The notes below the pieces were generated by a model. The model did no database searches, had not been told where the DNA came from, and was given only the letters and a program-made list of their open reading frames with translations. A stretch of 64,000 nt of DNA from Podospora pseudoanserina. Lineage: Eukaryota; Ascomycota; Sordariomycetes; Sordariales; Podosporaceae. The translations under genes and the position numbers were made by a program. Positions 53,575 through 64,000 of this stretch are shown piece after piece. Within the stretch, counting starts at the first letter, position 1, and the number at the start of each line of letters is the position of its first letter. The stretch covers positions 4,154,001 to 4,218,000 of the forward strand of contig NC_085924.1 in NCBI RefSeq assembly GCF_035222485.1, in the 5' to 3' direction.

Positions 53575-56324
53575 GGTGTGTTGGCTGATGTGTTTACTTG
53601 CTCCTGTCTCAGTGAGGACGATGCTGTCTGCTGTTCGATATCAAACCAACCGCTGGACCAGGTCCACAGAGTGCATGTGAGAGAGTGTGAGAAAGCAAGT
53701 AAAGGGGTCCAAAAGGTCAACAAAGCGGGGAGGACCCCCAATATATTACTGCTGATCTCTTCATGTAGGCGCAAACCAGTCCCCCTTCATCCGCCCACAT
53801 GGATAAGGTAGATAGACTCTGACCGGATGGAACCTCAGTGTCACCACCCACCTCGTCTCTTGCTTGCCAATGGGCCCATATCTTCCAATTGCCCGGGAAC
53901 CGAGTCCAAAATGCGAGTATCTGTCGTGGCACGTCCGTCCGCACCCTTTCCTCTTCAAGAAGGAGGGAGTAGGACTGGGTCTCAAGCTTGCCTGTCTCTA
54001 TACCTTAAACAGGCGAGCGTAACATTCCCGCACGAATCAGCAGTGTGAACCTGCAGTCACTGATGCTGATCGCATCCTTCCAGCGCACCTCTCTGCCGGT
54101 CATGGTTCGTAGGAGTCTAGAGCGGTGGTAACAGCGGCAACAAGGTCAGGATCATGGCTCCCGGGATGAGGGGTAAACTCAATCCAACTTCCGGAGATAG
54201 ACAGTGTCAATGTGACCGTACTTTTCTTTCCCGGATGAATGGGGGAATGTGGGATTATGATGGGGATCATTGGCCAGGTCGGACGATGCGATGCTGTGTG
54301 CTCAAACTCGGGAATTGGAACAGAGGAGGCCAAAAGCATCAGAGGCCGGAGGTAATCACCACCCGGTGACACCATCACGCACTCTCTCAGTCTATCCATT
54401 GACCGCCAATTTGAGAATCCGAAAGACTTCTTTCATTTGTGACCAACCCCAAAAAGAGAGCACTTACACCACCACCATGCCGCTTGACATGTCGTCAACA
54501 AAAGAAGCCTCTTCAAGCCACCAGCCAAAAGAACCATCTTGCCAAGTTCCTCGGCGCAGATCCTCCCTCTCGCTCGCGCGGCAACTGCCCGTCATGCCAC
54601 ACAGTAGCACAGGAAACAAGCACTTGTGTGGTTTTTAGCCTGAAATGCTTGGCCTGCTTGCTTCAACTTCCGCCGCGAGCCCATTGGACAGCTCTCGGGA
54701 CCAAACGCTGTCATTCGCTGGGCAAAAGCCGTTGACAATATCGATCGGGCCTTCTTTCTCTGTCGGTTATCTTGGTTCGACGGCAGACACACACTCGTCC
54801 TCTTCTTTGTACGGTATAAGAGAAGGAGTTTGCCGTGATGTGTGGCGTCTTGGTGTTTTGTGGGGGGAGACGATGACGAACGGCAGCTGCTTTGAGTCGT
54901 GCGGGTGGCTTGGTGGCTTAACGGCGCGCTGCGTTAGCGCACTTGGCCAGTCTCTTGTCTGTTCTGTCAGCAAGAGCCCCCTGTCTTTTGTCTTCTTCGG
55001 GGATAACTAACCCGAGCCAGTGTTGAGGTCTGGGAATATTATCCCGCCATGGAGCGCCAGGAGCAGCAAGTAAGATGTCAAAGACGTTCGGCCGAGGCTT
55101 GCCGACATCCTGGATTGGAAAGGCAGTGAAGACGGGACTGTACTTTTGACAAGACCGATTCTTGATCACCTCGATACCCCGGATGACCTATGCCTGCCCG
55201 CGGCATCGGTGAGCTGAATCTGCCCGTCATGTTGGTGGTGCGGGGTCTATAAAAAGTCGAAACATCAAATGAGGGGTAGCACGCAGGTGAGGTGAGAAAG
55301 TAAGTAGTAGGTGTGAAGGCCGCCAGCCCTCAACCAGACTGGCCTTGGGAAACTCCTGGGACCGAGACCGACACCGAGGTCAAGAGACCTATAATTCTCG
55401 TGAAGGTTTCACCCCGGAAACCATCGGTGGCTTCGCAGTGCACGTTGGAGACTCTCAGTTGTGAAGTCGAAAATTGATACCGATTTGGGCGAGAAGACTC
55501 GAGATAAAGCCAATCATCATCGAGGCTCAGCTGATCTGCATGACCCTGTTCCAACAGTGCCCAGAGAGGCGAAGCCAACAGAGAGTACATAAGACTGCGT
55601 TTAGTCATGGCATACGGATGGAGAGAAGGGGAAAGTGAATATTGCGCGCCGCTCGCCAATGTTTGGAAGTATGGATGACAGGTGCCAACTTGCAGAAGGG
55701 TCACAGTGGCCAGTCTATTTCCGCCGACAAAGTGTCAATATCACCAAGTTCCAGACTGCCGGGTGTGATATTCAGCTCATGCATAATAGTATGAATCATG
55801 AAACGACGATTGAGATGCTGCAAGTGCCAGATCTGTATCGACCATATGGCTGGCCGAACGTTGTATATGCATGATGGTGCAGTCTTTTTGGATACCTACC
55901 GACTGCAAGTTTGACAAGAGACACAGCTGTGATAAATATTAGCGAACCAGGCGAGATGGTTCTTGTTACAAGCATGAGGTGCTGCTTGAATGCCCTTCCA
56001 GCTTCCAGATGGCCGTGCTGCTCCCGGTGTCCGGCCGGTTCAAAGTGGGGTTGTGTGACCGGCACCCGGCGACCAGTCCCGGCGGGGTGCCGATGGACCG
56101 GGCCGGTGTCCACTTCGCATCAGTTAGCTGCTTGTACAGTCTTGCACTGGCATAGCTCATGTCAAGTTGATTACATATGTAATACCAAGCCACTCTGTTG
56201 GTTCATTGGCGTAATCGCAGAACCAAAATAAACCCAAGTGCCGGCCGGGGTTTAGTCCAAGAGGATGGCAGTAAGGATGTGATGAGGCAGGGTTCGAACC
56301 AACAAAGGTGTGTGCGGGATTGAT

Positions 56325-56351
56325 CTTATCTCCTGGCCTTATCTTGATAAG
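56325..56351. promoter_or_regulatory. GATA-motif cluster
   Basis: Within 27 bases there are CTTATC, CTTATC and GATAAG, i.e. three HGATAR sites in both orientations. Function is inferred. It lies mid-way in the gene-poor region, far from any start. Confidence 0.35.
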
Positions 56352-57117
56352 ATTGCGGCGCGAGCATCCATTCAGAAGCTAGACTCACGAGACGAATGGT
56401 GAAACGGAAACTCTCGAGATGGTCGCACAGGATGTTGGTGAGTACAGGTTCGAGAAGGCAGGCCGGGCCCGAGTGCAGGAGTCACGGTCGTCGGCCGGCA
56501 GCCCGAGTGGTTGCGGGAAACCAAAAAAAGATGACGGGACCGCGAGCTCTCCCACGCATATCTGGTATCACGCGGGAGATTGACAAAGATGACCAGAAAC
56601 GCAGCCGAGGTCGACGTTGGTCTCGCCCAGGTCAAAAAGTTTCGAAACAAAAACGTTTAGGGCCGGCCGCTCTGTCAGGCCGGGTCTTGACTTTGGCCGT
56701 TCCGTCAACTGCCGTGCTATGCAGGTGTGGTTGGGTCAGATGTATGTAGGTCGGGGGCAGAAGGAGTGACTACGGTATGTCGTAAAAGAGAGGGGCATAG
56801 TCAGCATTTGGCAGCGATGAAAAGAGTTGGTGGGGTTGTTGAAGGGTGGTTACCACAAGGTGTTCTGCCTCCTCCTGTTATGCTTGCGCCGCTGGGTTGA
56901 GTTGGAAAATATTCCCCGGAGGCGTGTGTAATTCCCCTTCCCATGGAGCTCGTACGCCTTGACGAGTCCAAGTCCCGGAACTACTCACATGTGAGGTTAC
57001 ATGAAATGGTATTCCGGGAGTTGCCCAAAAGAAAGTTGAGACGAGAATGAGGCGGAGTGATGTTGTCTTTGTTGACGGGTAGGTGCCAAAGAGGCAGAAC
57101 GACTGGGCAGCCAGGGC

Positions 57118-57142
57118 CTGATGAGATGAGATGAGATGAGAT
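57118..57142. repeat. (ATGAG)n pentanucleotide repeat
   Basis: About five perfect units of GATGA/ATGAG in tandem. Short microsatellite with no coding context. Confidence 0.85.
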
Positions 57143-58679
57143 GATTTGTCTGCATTTTGCTGGGCAGTAAATCCAATTTACGATCATGCCTCGGATTTTG
57201 GAATACTGTGTAAGAAGTTGTGGGTGCTTCAAACAGCAAGAGACAATTTGGGGGTCGCAACTGCCAAAGCATCGCATCTTGACGAGGAAGAAGCTTGGAC
57301 CCCAAATCCATGAAAGACGGGATGGGGGGGGCAAGTGGAAAATCCTTAACAATTCTGCCGCAAAAATCAATGGCAGTCTGATAGTGAACGCTGTGCAACC
57401 CCCAATGCTACAGTGAGTGATGCTCCCAACGGTGATGATCGTCCCTTGCAGCTTTGTTCCTGCCGCCGACAGGGATCACTGATCTTGTGCAGCCAATAAA
57501 CACCTAGCCAGTGGATCCGGAGCACGTGCGCCTTCCCAAAATTAGAGCGGGAAGGCAGGACGCCTGGACAAGCAAGCCCCACTCGCTACCCGCAAGATCG
57601 ATCTTCCAAGCAATTTGACGCGCGCCTCTGTCCCGTCAGTCCCCGTCCGTCTCTTTCCTCTCATCAATTGCCCGGAGAAGGCAGCCAATCCCACAGCTCT
57701 TTTGTTTCTGAGAGCCAGATTTATTTCGTGTCATCTCGTCTACTGACAGCCGACAACACGCCTCCAGCAGATGGCAGTCCATACTGACTGGCTCGCCAGT
57801 TGAATTCCACCGTGTCGCAGGTTCCACGTTGGCGCTGTACCCCGCGGCTACCCACCAACATCACCTCTCCTCGCTGCCGGGCCGAATTACGTCAAAGATG
57901 TTTTCCACGGCTGCTGCTCTTCTGCTTCCGATTGTAACATTGCTACCGAGCGCTACAGATGCTCAGTCCCTGATAATCTCCTTTGCCGCTCTAATCTCGC
58001 GAGACGCTCTTTTGCCGCCTGTCGCGCGCCAGAGCTCAATGCCATTGTTTACCTTTCTCGATGCCTTCTTGGTGAGCAGTCCCGATCGGTGGGATTCCGG
58101 GACACTCTCGAGGACCGGCTGTTGGGCCTTGTGAGACCAGCCGGCCAGTCGCAGAATCGCCCGGCCGGATTTTGATCGCCTCCTCACAAGGCCATCAATG
58201 GCCTCCATTATCAGGTCCGGTGTTTTCCTTGTTTACGGGCAGTGTAAGGTAAGATAGGTAGGTGGTATTTGTTGGTTTTGGATTCCGTTGTTGTTTCTGA
58301 CTGATATCCATCTCTCTTGAGACGGCAATTACGCAAAACCATGATGGATGTCGAGTGCGGCGAGAGGAGGCTTGGGTACCGTATGCACGAGGCTGGCGGT
58401 AAACTCCTACGAGCCGCTCTCTGGATGCTGGTACTATTTTTTGCACACGCCTGCATGTCTTCCGCTTCCCGCACCCCACAACAGCCATTCCCGCTTTGGG
58501 ATGTTCTTCTTCGAGATACTTGTGTTCTCGCTGCATCTACGAGAGCTGGCGAAGTCACGGCACAGTACCGCACCATGCCCTAAGCGAACGGTGAGAGAGA
58601 GCCTGTTGGGTCCTCGACACCTACCTACCTACCTACCTTACCTACACACCTCATCACCGTTGCAAGTGTAATCTCGCGT

Positions 58680-59508
58680 TTTCTTACCTTCTCTCTTCGT
58701 CCTGTCTCTTGTCCTTACTGCCGCCAGTGGCCGGTGATTTCTCTTCTATTGTCACCTTATCCACGGACCCCCCAACCCCCAACCCCCTGTCTAGCCCCCA
58801 GGTCCTCTTCGAGTTAACCGCCCTACGAGTACTTCCGCGTGCTCCACAGGGTCTGCTTGGTAGCCGCCCGCTCTTCAAACAGACGCCATTTCGAAACCCA
58901 TCAGCCATTGGCAGAGGCCGCTGGCCGCTCATCAAGGTCTTTCAGATACAGATGCGTAGTTTCATCAGTCCAAGCTTTCTTGTCACTATACTGCTCGTTT
59001 CAGATCTCCTACCCCGGTCTTGGGTGCCCTTCCCTTTTTGGCAACCAGAGATCAAAGCCTGGGTCTTATTCTCTTTCCACCCTTGTTTCTTTTCCGGTCT
59101 CCATCTTGAGCCTGAGATACTATAAGTCGACCGCCTCTCCTTCTCTCCTCGGCCGGCCTTCTCTAGCCAGTCATTCAGTCCTCGAGCCCTTCGACCCGCC
59201 TCACCGCGACCCCTTTCTTCTTTTTTTCCTCTCCATTGTTCATTTTGTCATTGTCAGGTTTTCCTACTCTGGTCTCATCTGGTTTTCTGGTCTCATTTGG
59301 TCTTGAAGAGTTTCCTCATCATCGTCTCCTTGTTGTCATCATCAAACTGGGTTGCCGGCCTACCTTTTCTTGTTATCGACAACAACAACTACAACATCAT
59401 AAACAGACCCACGAAGCCCGCCTGATAGGTAATACACTCGACCCGGGCCAAACAGAAACGCAAGATCGTCACCGCACCAATAAGGACCGAGGAGGCGAAA
59501 AACATAGC
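58680..59508 (+). promoter_or_regulatory. Long pyrimidine-rich leader/promoter of Myb gene
   Basis: The 0.8 kb before the start is dense in CTTTC/TCTTCC runs, a usual sign of fungal transcription-start regions and long 5' UTRs. Upstream short frames (for example one starting near 58,709) could act as uORFs. Start sites cannot be fixed from sequence. Confidence 0.4.
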
Positions 59509-60639
59509 ATGCCCAACTTGACTCGGGCACCAAGCAGCAGCGGAAGCAACGCCAATAACAACAACACATACTACCATTACCCCGACGTCACATCGGCGCC
59601 CGACACAATGTCTTACTACCAACCCACCCGGCAGCTCTCCGGGTTCTACTCGGACCTCACCACCACCGCCGGCGGCAACCCCATGATGGCCGCTTCGTAC
59701 GATCCCTACGCTGTCAACCCCGTCGGCCATGCGGTCCCGTCCCTGCAGATCTCCACCCACCACCAACCACCCCACATGGGCGGGCCAGTAGGAGGCACCC
59801 TTCCCACTCAGCACCGCGCTTCCTCGGGGGCGTGGAACCAGGAAGACGACCGCACCCTCCTTGCTCTGAGGGCGATGGGCAAGAACTGGAACCAGATTCA
59901 GCGGGAGGCCTTCCCGGGGAAGACGGGGAACGCCTGCAGGAAGAGACACGAGAGGTTGATGGAGAGGAGGGGACAGAACGATTTCGACAACAGGAAGCTG
60001 GAGAGGTTGTGCAAAGAGTACATGAGTATGCGCAAGGAGATTTGGCAGCCCTTGGCGGCGAGGTGTGGGGAGAAGTGGAACGTGGTTGAGATGCAGGTTT
60101 GTGTTTTCCCCCTCCCTTTCTTGCTTGTTCCAATACTGACAAGTGAAAAGTGCATGTCCAACGGCCTAAAAAACATCCAATCCCACGCCCGCGCCTACGC
60201 CCGTCGTGAGAGGTTAGAGACTGGCCAACCTTTGCCTTCGAGCTACGACGATGACATTGGGCTCGGGGCTCTCACTCCTATCGACGATGTGGCGGAACAG
60301 AGTTATTCCTCTCCTGAAACTACGGGGTCTACGGGTGCGCATAGCACTCCCGGCGCGGCGAGCAGCAACGGGAGCAGCGGGCATGGGATGGGGCATCACT
60401 ATGGGGGCATGCCGCAGTATCATCAGAGTTATGGGCATCACACGGGGTATGGGCACGGGTACAGCAACAGTGTGTCGAGCACGGGGACGGCGTATGGTGG
60501 GCAGCAGCAGACGCAGCAGCAGAGTCAGAATGGGGGGCAGAGTCAAGGGGCGAGTCCGTATATGGGACACGGGGGGAGGTTGCCTAGCGTTGGGGATATG
60601 GGGATTGATGCTATGCTTAATCGGGGGCAGCAGCAGTGA
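59509..60639 (+). CDS. Myb/SANT-type DNA-binding regulator
   Basis: Two exons (59,509-60,096 and 60,151-60,639) give 358 residues. After about 105 disordered residues comes a Myb/SANT repeat: GAWNQEDDRTLLALRAMGKNWNQ... with spaced Trp residues and AFPGKTGNACRKRHERLMERR as recognition helix. A second partial helix set (LERLCKEYMSMRKEIWQPLAARC and KWNVVEM) resembles another Myb-like repeat that spans the intron. The tail is Gly/Ser/Gln/His-rich. Probable nuclear transcription regulator; targets unknown. ATG 59,509 is the first in-frame start; the frame above it is open but lacks ATG. The 54-base intron is stop-free and in frame, so its retention would insert 18 mostly hydrophobic residues. Confidence 0.85.
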   Translation: MPNLTRAPSSSGSNANNNNTYYHYPDVTSAPDTMSYYQPTRQLSGFYSDLTTTAGGNPMMAASYDPYAVNPVGHAVPSLQISTHHQPPHMGGPVGGTLPTQHRASSGAWNQEDDRTLLALRAMGKNWNQIQREAFPGKTGNACRKRHERLMERRGQNDFDNRKLERLCKEYMSMRKEIWQPLAARCGEKWNVVEMQVCVFPLPFLLVPILTSEKCMSNGLKNIQSHARAYARRERLETGQPLPSSYDDDIGLGALTPIDDVAEQSYSSPETTGSTGAHSTPGAASSNGSSGHGMGHHYGGMPQYHQSYGHHTGYGHGYSNSVSSTGTAYGGQQQTQQQSQNGGQSQGASPYMGHGGRLPSVGDMGIDAMLNRGQQQ

Positions 60640-62328
60640 TTTGGTTTTCTCTTTGCCTTTTGGGATAAGGAGTTTTTTGGTCGGGGGTTTGGCTTCAAAA
60701 AAGGCGTTCGGGGGGTGGTTGGGTGAGTTCGGAATTGGGGTTCCGGATCGGGGTCGGGTTCGGGCTTTACTGTTTCTTCTTTTTTTTCTTCTACCTTTTT
60801 TTTTCTACTTACCTTTTCATCTTTTGGCAAGGCGTTGGGTTCCGGATCGGAGGGATTTTTCTTCTTGTCTCTTGTTCTGTCTCTATCAGATACCACACCA
60901 TTCCTTGGCATTTTTCTTTTTTCCTCATAGTCATCACTTTTTCCTTTGTCTTAACTCCTACTTATCATGTCATGCTATATGCTATAGAGAAGAAAAAGGG
61001 GATGGATTGGATGGATTGGATGGATGGAATAATGGGAGGAAGAGATTTGAATGAAATGAAGAATTGTTATGTTTTGATCACTTTTTTTGGTATCTAACGC
61101 GGGTGGTTTCCCGCAATAATTGGCGAGAACCGGTGAGGTGTAAGTCGATTGTGGTGGGGGTTCTTGGTGACGAAGCGGCTGAGAGCGGCTGAGAAGCAGG
61201 TTGGGGGTGCAACAGCGACGACCGTTGGTGGGCGGGGGCGCGGACGGTTGCACGTTGGTACCAGAGTTCAGATTTGGAAATGTGGACCAGTGTGTGTGGA
61301 GTACGCACGTAGCAAAAGGCTCAGTTGGGACAAGTTGACTGTTGTGGAAAACGGCAAGGTTTGTTGATGGATGAGGTGAGGCGGTGGCACGGGGGAGAGA
61401 CAGGGGGGAGGGGAGGGGTGTTTACATCAAAAGATTCGGTATCTCGGGCATTTGGTCAGGATGTAAACTCAGGTTCCAGTTCAGTTCAGTGTTCATGTGT
61501 GGCGATGAGACAAAATACCGTAATGGTGAGGAATCACTATATGGCAAATGTCTTCCTCGAAACGAAACAACACAAGTGTAAGATGGCGGCGGCGCGGTGG
61601 TGGGCTACTTGCTCCGCACGGCACCAAACGGGAAATAACACATTCAATGCATGCTGCGAGTCATATCTCGTAACCTCAAAAATATAATGAGCAGCGGGCG
61701 GGTATCTGAGTGAATCCAACCCGGCCCTCAGGCGGGTGTGAGACTGGTTGGTCAAGAAACATCAACTGCGGGGAATAACCCCCCAGCGCCAGGGAAGGAA
61801 GGCAAAGATCGCGAGGATCGGGATTATTCACTCCCCAGCGGCGGGACAGAGATAAAAGTAAGCTGGTCAAGTCCGGATACGCTTGCTGACCAAGGTGAAG
61901 GATTCCCCGAGAAGAACAACAATGACATAATCGGGCTTCTGGCATCAACATCCAGCTGTTGGTCCCCGAGATGTACTGCCCCAGCAACACACAAGACCCA
62001 AAGGAAGAGGCAAGATTGAGTTCTTACACATTTAGCCCCTCCTGCGACCTACCTTATCCAGAACCCATCATCGCGTTTTCTGCTTCTTGACCACAAACGG
62101 AGACCCCGTTCTGTCACCGCCCGCACATCTGACAGATGATCGATCATGCAAAGAAGAAAGTCAACATAGACAAACGCCGTGCCCATGCTTTTTGAAGAAA
62201 AATATAAAAAACATATCAGGTAATCTTACAATAAACTCTCTAAAGAGTCCTCGAGCTTTCTACACCAGGGCACCATTCGGCCTTCCCGAATCCCATCCCC
62301 AGTCCTGAAGAGGCAGACAACTAACCAC
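60640..62328. other. Convergent intergenic region
   Basis: It holds the long T-rich 3' flank of the Myb gene (60,650-61,000), a GGATT/GGATG pentamer run near 61,005-61,024, and the 3' end of COX10. No coding content seen. Confidence 0.4.
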
Positions 62329-63786
62329 CTACTCCTCCTCCTCATCGTAAAACTCTTCCAGTTCATCCTCCTCGGGCTCCCCCATCACACTCCTCCACAC
62401 CCTGCCCCACATCCCCTTCTTCTGCGCCAATGCCAACACCATCACAACAGGCAAATGCCACACACTCGCCCAAAACAACCCCTTCGCACTCCCCTTGTGC
62501 CCCTCATGCCTCCAAAACTTGACCGCCTCGGCAACAAGCCACAAGTTGACCGGCGCGCTCGTGACAGCAAAACTCCACTCCGTCACCCCAGCCGCGCAGA
62601 GCCCAAGACAAATAGGAATAAACACCAAGCTGTACCTCAGCGCAACCCTCGAATTCCTCGCCGGGTTCGTCCAGGCCAGCATCCTCAACCCGGCAGCCTT
62701 GTACTCCTCCCTGATGCCCCACGACAGCGGCATAAAGTGCGGAAACTGCCAAGCAAACAATAAACTGGCAAACAGCCACCCTCCCAAGCTGGAGCCATCG
62801 CTCGCAAAGAGGAGCTCCCTCCACGTCCCATCGGCCGTCGCGCTCTCACCCGCAGCGGCAGCCCAGCCCATCAGAGGTGGGATACCGCCTACAATGGCGC
62901 CTACCCATGTGTTGAGCACGGAAAGCCGTTTTAACGGGGTGTACATGCCGGCGTAGATGGCAATGTTGCTCGCGCCGAGGAAGGCAACGGTAGGGTTGAC
63001 GCCCCAGTAGAGAGCCAGTGTGCCTGCTGCGCCGCAGCCGACGGCGAACAAGACGGCCGCTTTGGTGGTTAGTAACCTCCTGACCAGCGGTCTCGCTCGT
63101 GTGCGGGACATTTTAGCGTCGGTGTCTGGCTCGTAGAGCATGTTGAGCGCGTTGGCGGCTGCTGAGCAGAGGGTTGTGCCGGTTGTGAGGAAGAGGAGGG
63201 TTAATGGTGAGAGGGAGGGTGTGGCAGTCGCGGCTGTGGAGAGAAAGGCCGGGACGGGGTATAAAGCGTAGGGGACCATGGCTGAGAGAACAACCAAGAC
63301 TGTCAACCGCGGTTTCGAGAGTGACAGTAGAGATGATAGCTTTCGTCGGAGGGAATCGGCTGGATGTTGGGCTGCTGCGGCAGCGAGAAGGGACGAGGCG
63401 TCGGGCGCCATTGTTGCCGTCGGGGCATCGCTGGTAGCAGATGAGCCGCCCGATCCGGCTCCGGCCAGGACGGCGGCATTTCGTCTTTCGGCTTGCCGCC
63501 TCCGGTGGGGAAGCAAGGTGCTTGTGTCGGTCACATCGGGCGTCGATGCTGTCGGAGCTACATTGGTGCCATTGAATCGAGCCAAGAGGCCGTTCGACAC
63601 AAAGTAGCCGGTCCGTAGGGGGGTAGTGTTGCGCGGTTGTGTTGACCTGGTAAAGAACCTCGCGGGGTAGTTCGGGACAGGCCGTTCGGCTCCTCCTTTC
63701 AGGAGGGCGCGCTTGGTGCACTGCCAGCACACGCTGTTGTCGAAAACACCAGACCGGAGTCTGAGACCGGGTATTGGCGGTGGCAT
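62329..63786 (-). CDS. COX10: Protoheme IX farnesyltransferase, mitochondrial
   Basis: An intronless frame of 485 residues from ATG 63,786. The Arg/Ser-rich, acid-poor N-terminus is a mitochondrial presequence. The UbiA prenyltransferase core starts at LSLSKPRLTVLVVLSAM (TM1). The catalytic loop reads NALNMLYEPDTDAKMSRTRARPL, i.e. the NxxxDxxxDxxM-RT pattern that binds Mg-diphosphate, followed by TPLKRLSVLNTWVGAIVGGIPPLMGW and LLFAWQFPHFMPLSW. COX10 transfers a farnesyl group from farnesyl diphosphate to haem b, giving haem O, the first step of haem A synthesis for cytochrome c oxidase in the inner membrane. The C-terminus is strongly acidic. Length agrees with fungal homologs. Confidence 0.95.
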   Translation of the reverse strand: MPPPIPGLRLRSGVFDNSVCWQCTKRALLKGGAERPVPNYPARFFTRSTQPRNTTPLRTGYFVSNGLLARFNGTNVAPTASTPDVTDTSTLLPHRRRQAERRNAAVLAGAGSGGSSATSDAPTATMAPDASSLLAAAAAQHPADSLRRKLSSLLSLSKPRLTVLVVLSAMVPYALYPVPAFLSTAATATPSLSPLTLLFLTTGTTLCSAAANALNMLYEPDTDAKMSRTRARPLVRRLLTTKAAVLFAVGCGAAGTLALYWGVNPTVAFLGASNIAIYAGMYTPLKRLSVLNTWVGAIVGGIPPLMGWAAAAGESATADGTWRELLFASDGSSLGGWLFASLLFAWQFPHFMPLSWGIREEYKAAGLRMLAWTNPARNSRVALRYSLVFIPICLGLCAAGVTEWSFAVTSAPVNLWLVAEAVKFWRHEGHKGSAKGLFWASVWHLPVVMVLALAQKKGMWGRVWRSVMGEPEEDELEEFYDEEEE

Positions 63787-64000
63787 CGTCGTTCAGGTGC
63801 CGGCTCGCATCGCCATCGTCGCCGTCAATTGGACCTTTTTGGGTGAAACTCGATCACCAGCTCCTCTCCAGCTTCAGCGTGAGTGGCTCGCTAGTATTTT
63901 TTGGCCCGCGCGCCAAGCGGTTGTGTGGCAGCTGATGTGGCTGATTGCGCCCCGCAACGTTAGCTTTCACTGTGGCTCGTTTGGGAGCTTGGGCCTCACC
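63787..64000. promoter_or_regulatory. COX10 upstream region
   Basis: The last bases should hold the COX10 promoter and leader. A CGCGCGCCAAG block is present; no gene begins here that I can see. Confidence 0.35.

Larger units (their letters stand above)
53575..59508. other. 5.9-kb gene-poor region
   Basis: No convincing gene was found on either strand. It holds the sugar transporter promoter, a GATA cluster at 56,325-56,351, a (GAGAT)n run at 57,118-57,142, a (CCTA)n run at 58,618-58,640, and in its last 0.8 kb the pyrimidine-rich leader of the Myb gene. A frame at 57,898-58,134 (MFSTAAALLLPIVTLLPSA) looks like a signal peptide but has no plausible body. Confidence 0.5.

Noticed and set aside
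56285-56310. GGTTCGAACC, resembling a tRNA T-arm
   Set aside because: No matching five-base stem, anticodon arm or acceptor stem on either strand; the motif is a plain palindrome.
57898-58134. Short frame with a signal-peptide-like start (MFSTAAALLLPIV)
   Set aside because: Body is short, without cysteines or repeats, and ends abruptly; likely chance.
1-64000. CRISPR array, bacterial operon or phage signals
   Set aside because: No spaced direct repeats, no ribosome-binding-site/operon structure; intron-bearing genes show this is fungal nuclear DNA.

Overview
The window looks like nuclear DNA of a filamentous ascomycete, most likely a Sordariomycete of the order Sordariales. The evidence is short introns of about 50-170 bases with GT...AG ends and CTRAY-type branch points, one gene per transcript on both strands, wood-decay enzymes (AA9, CE15), a Ste6-type exporter, an ascomycete mRNA triphosphatase, and fungus-only families (HeLo, HET, FunK1, DUF1769, CBM18). 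No tRNA, rRNA or CRISPR array was seen.

Region 1, 1-18.4 kb, is accessory and decayed. After the 5' part of a SET-domain gene come a NACHT (NLR) relic, a broken HeLo/kinase-like gene divergent from an ankyrin gene, a secreted CBM18 Thr-rich wall protein, an orphan frame, a HET-domain relic and an intact ferric reductase. Then follow an AT-rich block, a FunK1 kinase relic, an HNH-endonuclease relic, a bZIP/Cys-rich regulator relic and a broken hypothetical. Most are families linked to non-self recognition or rapid turnover, so this reads as an incompatibility-gene graveyard.

Region 2, 19-32.5 kb: two small hypotheticals, a three-exon 1379-aa protein of unknown function, PBDC1 (eEF1A chaperone family), a Ste6-like ABC exporter with a long proline run and a frame-broken C-terminus, and an AA9 LPMO. 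Region 3, 32.5-39 kb: the AA9 gene and a CE15 glucuronoyl esterase are divergent across 1.95 kb that holds a five-copy 11-bp repeat; a DHA1-type MFS transporter follows.

Region 4, 39-53.6 kb, is mostly core genome: DUF1769 protein, RPN2 (26S proteasome), the mRNA-capping triphosphatase, an NmrA/isoflavone-reductase-like protein, an ankyrin gene and a five-exon sugar transporter. Region 5, 53.6-64 kb: a gene-poor 5.9 kb stretch leading into a Myb/SANT regulator with a long pyrimidine-rich leader, then COX10. Exon models were built by hand from splice signals and frame; each model called multi-exon below sums to a whole number of codons.
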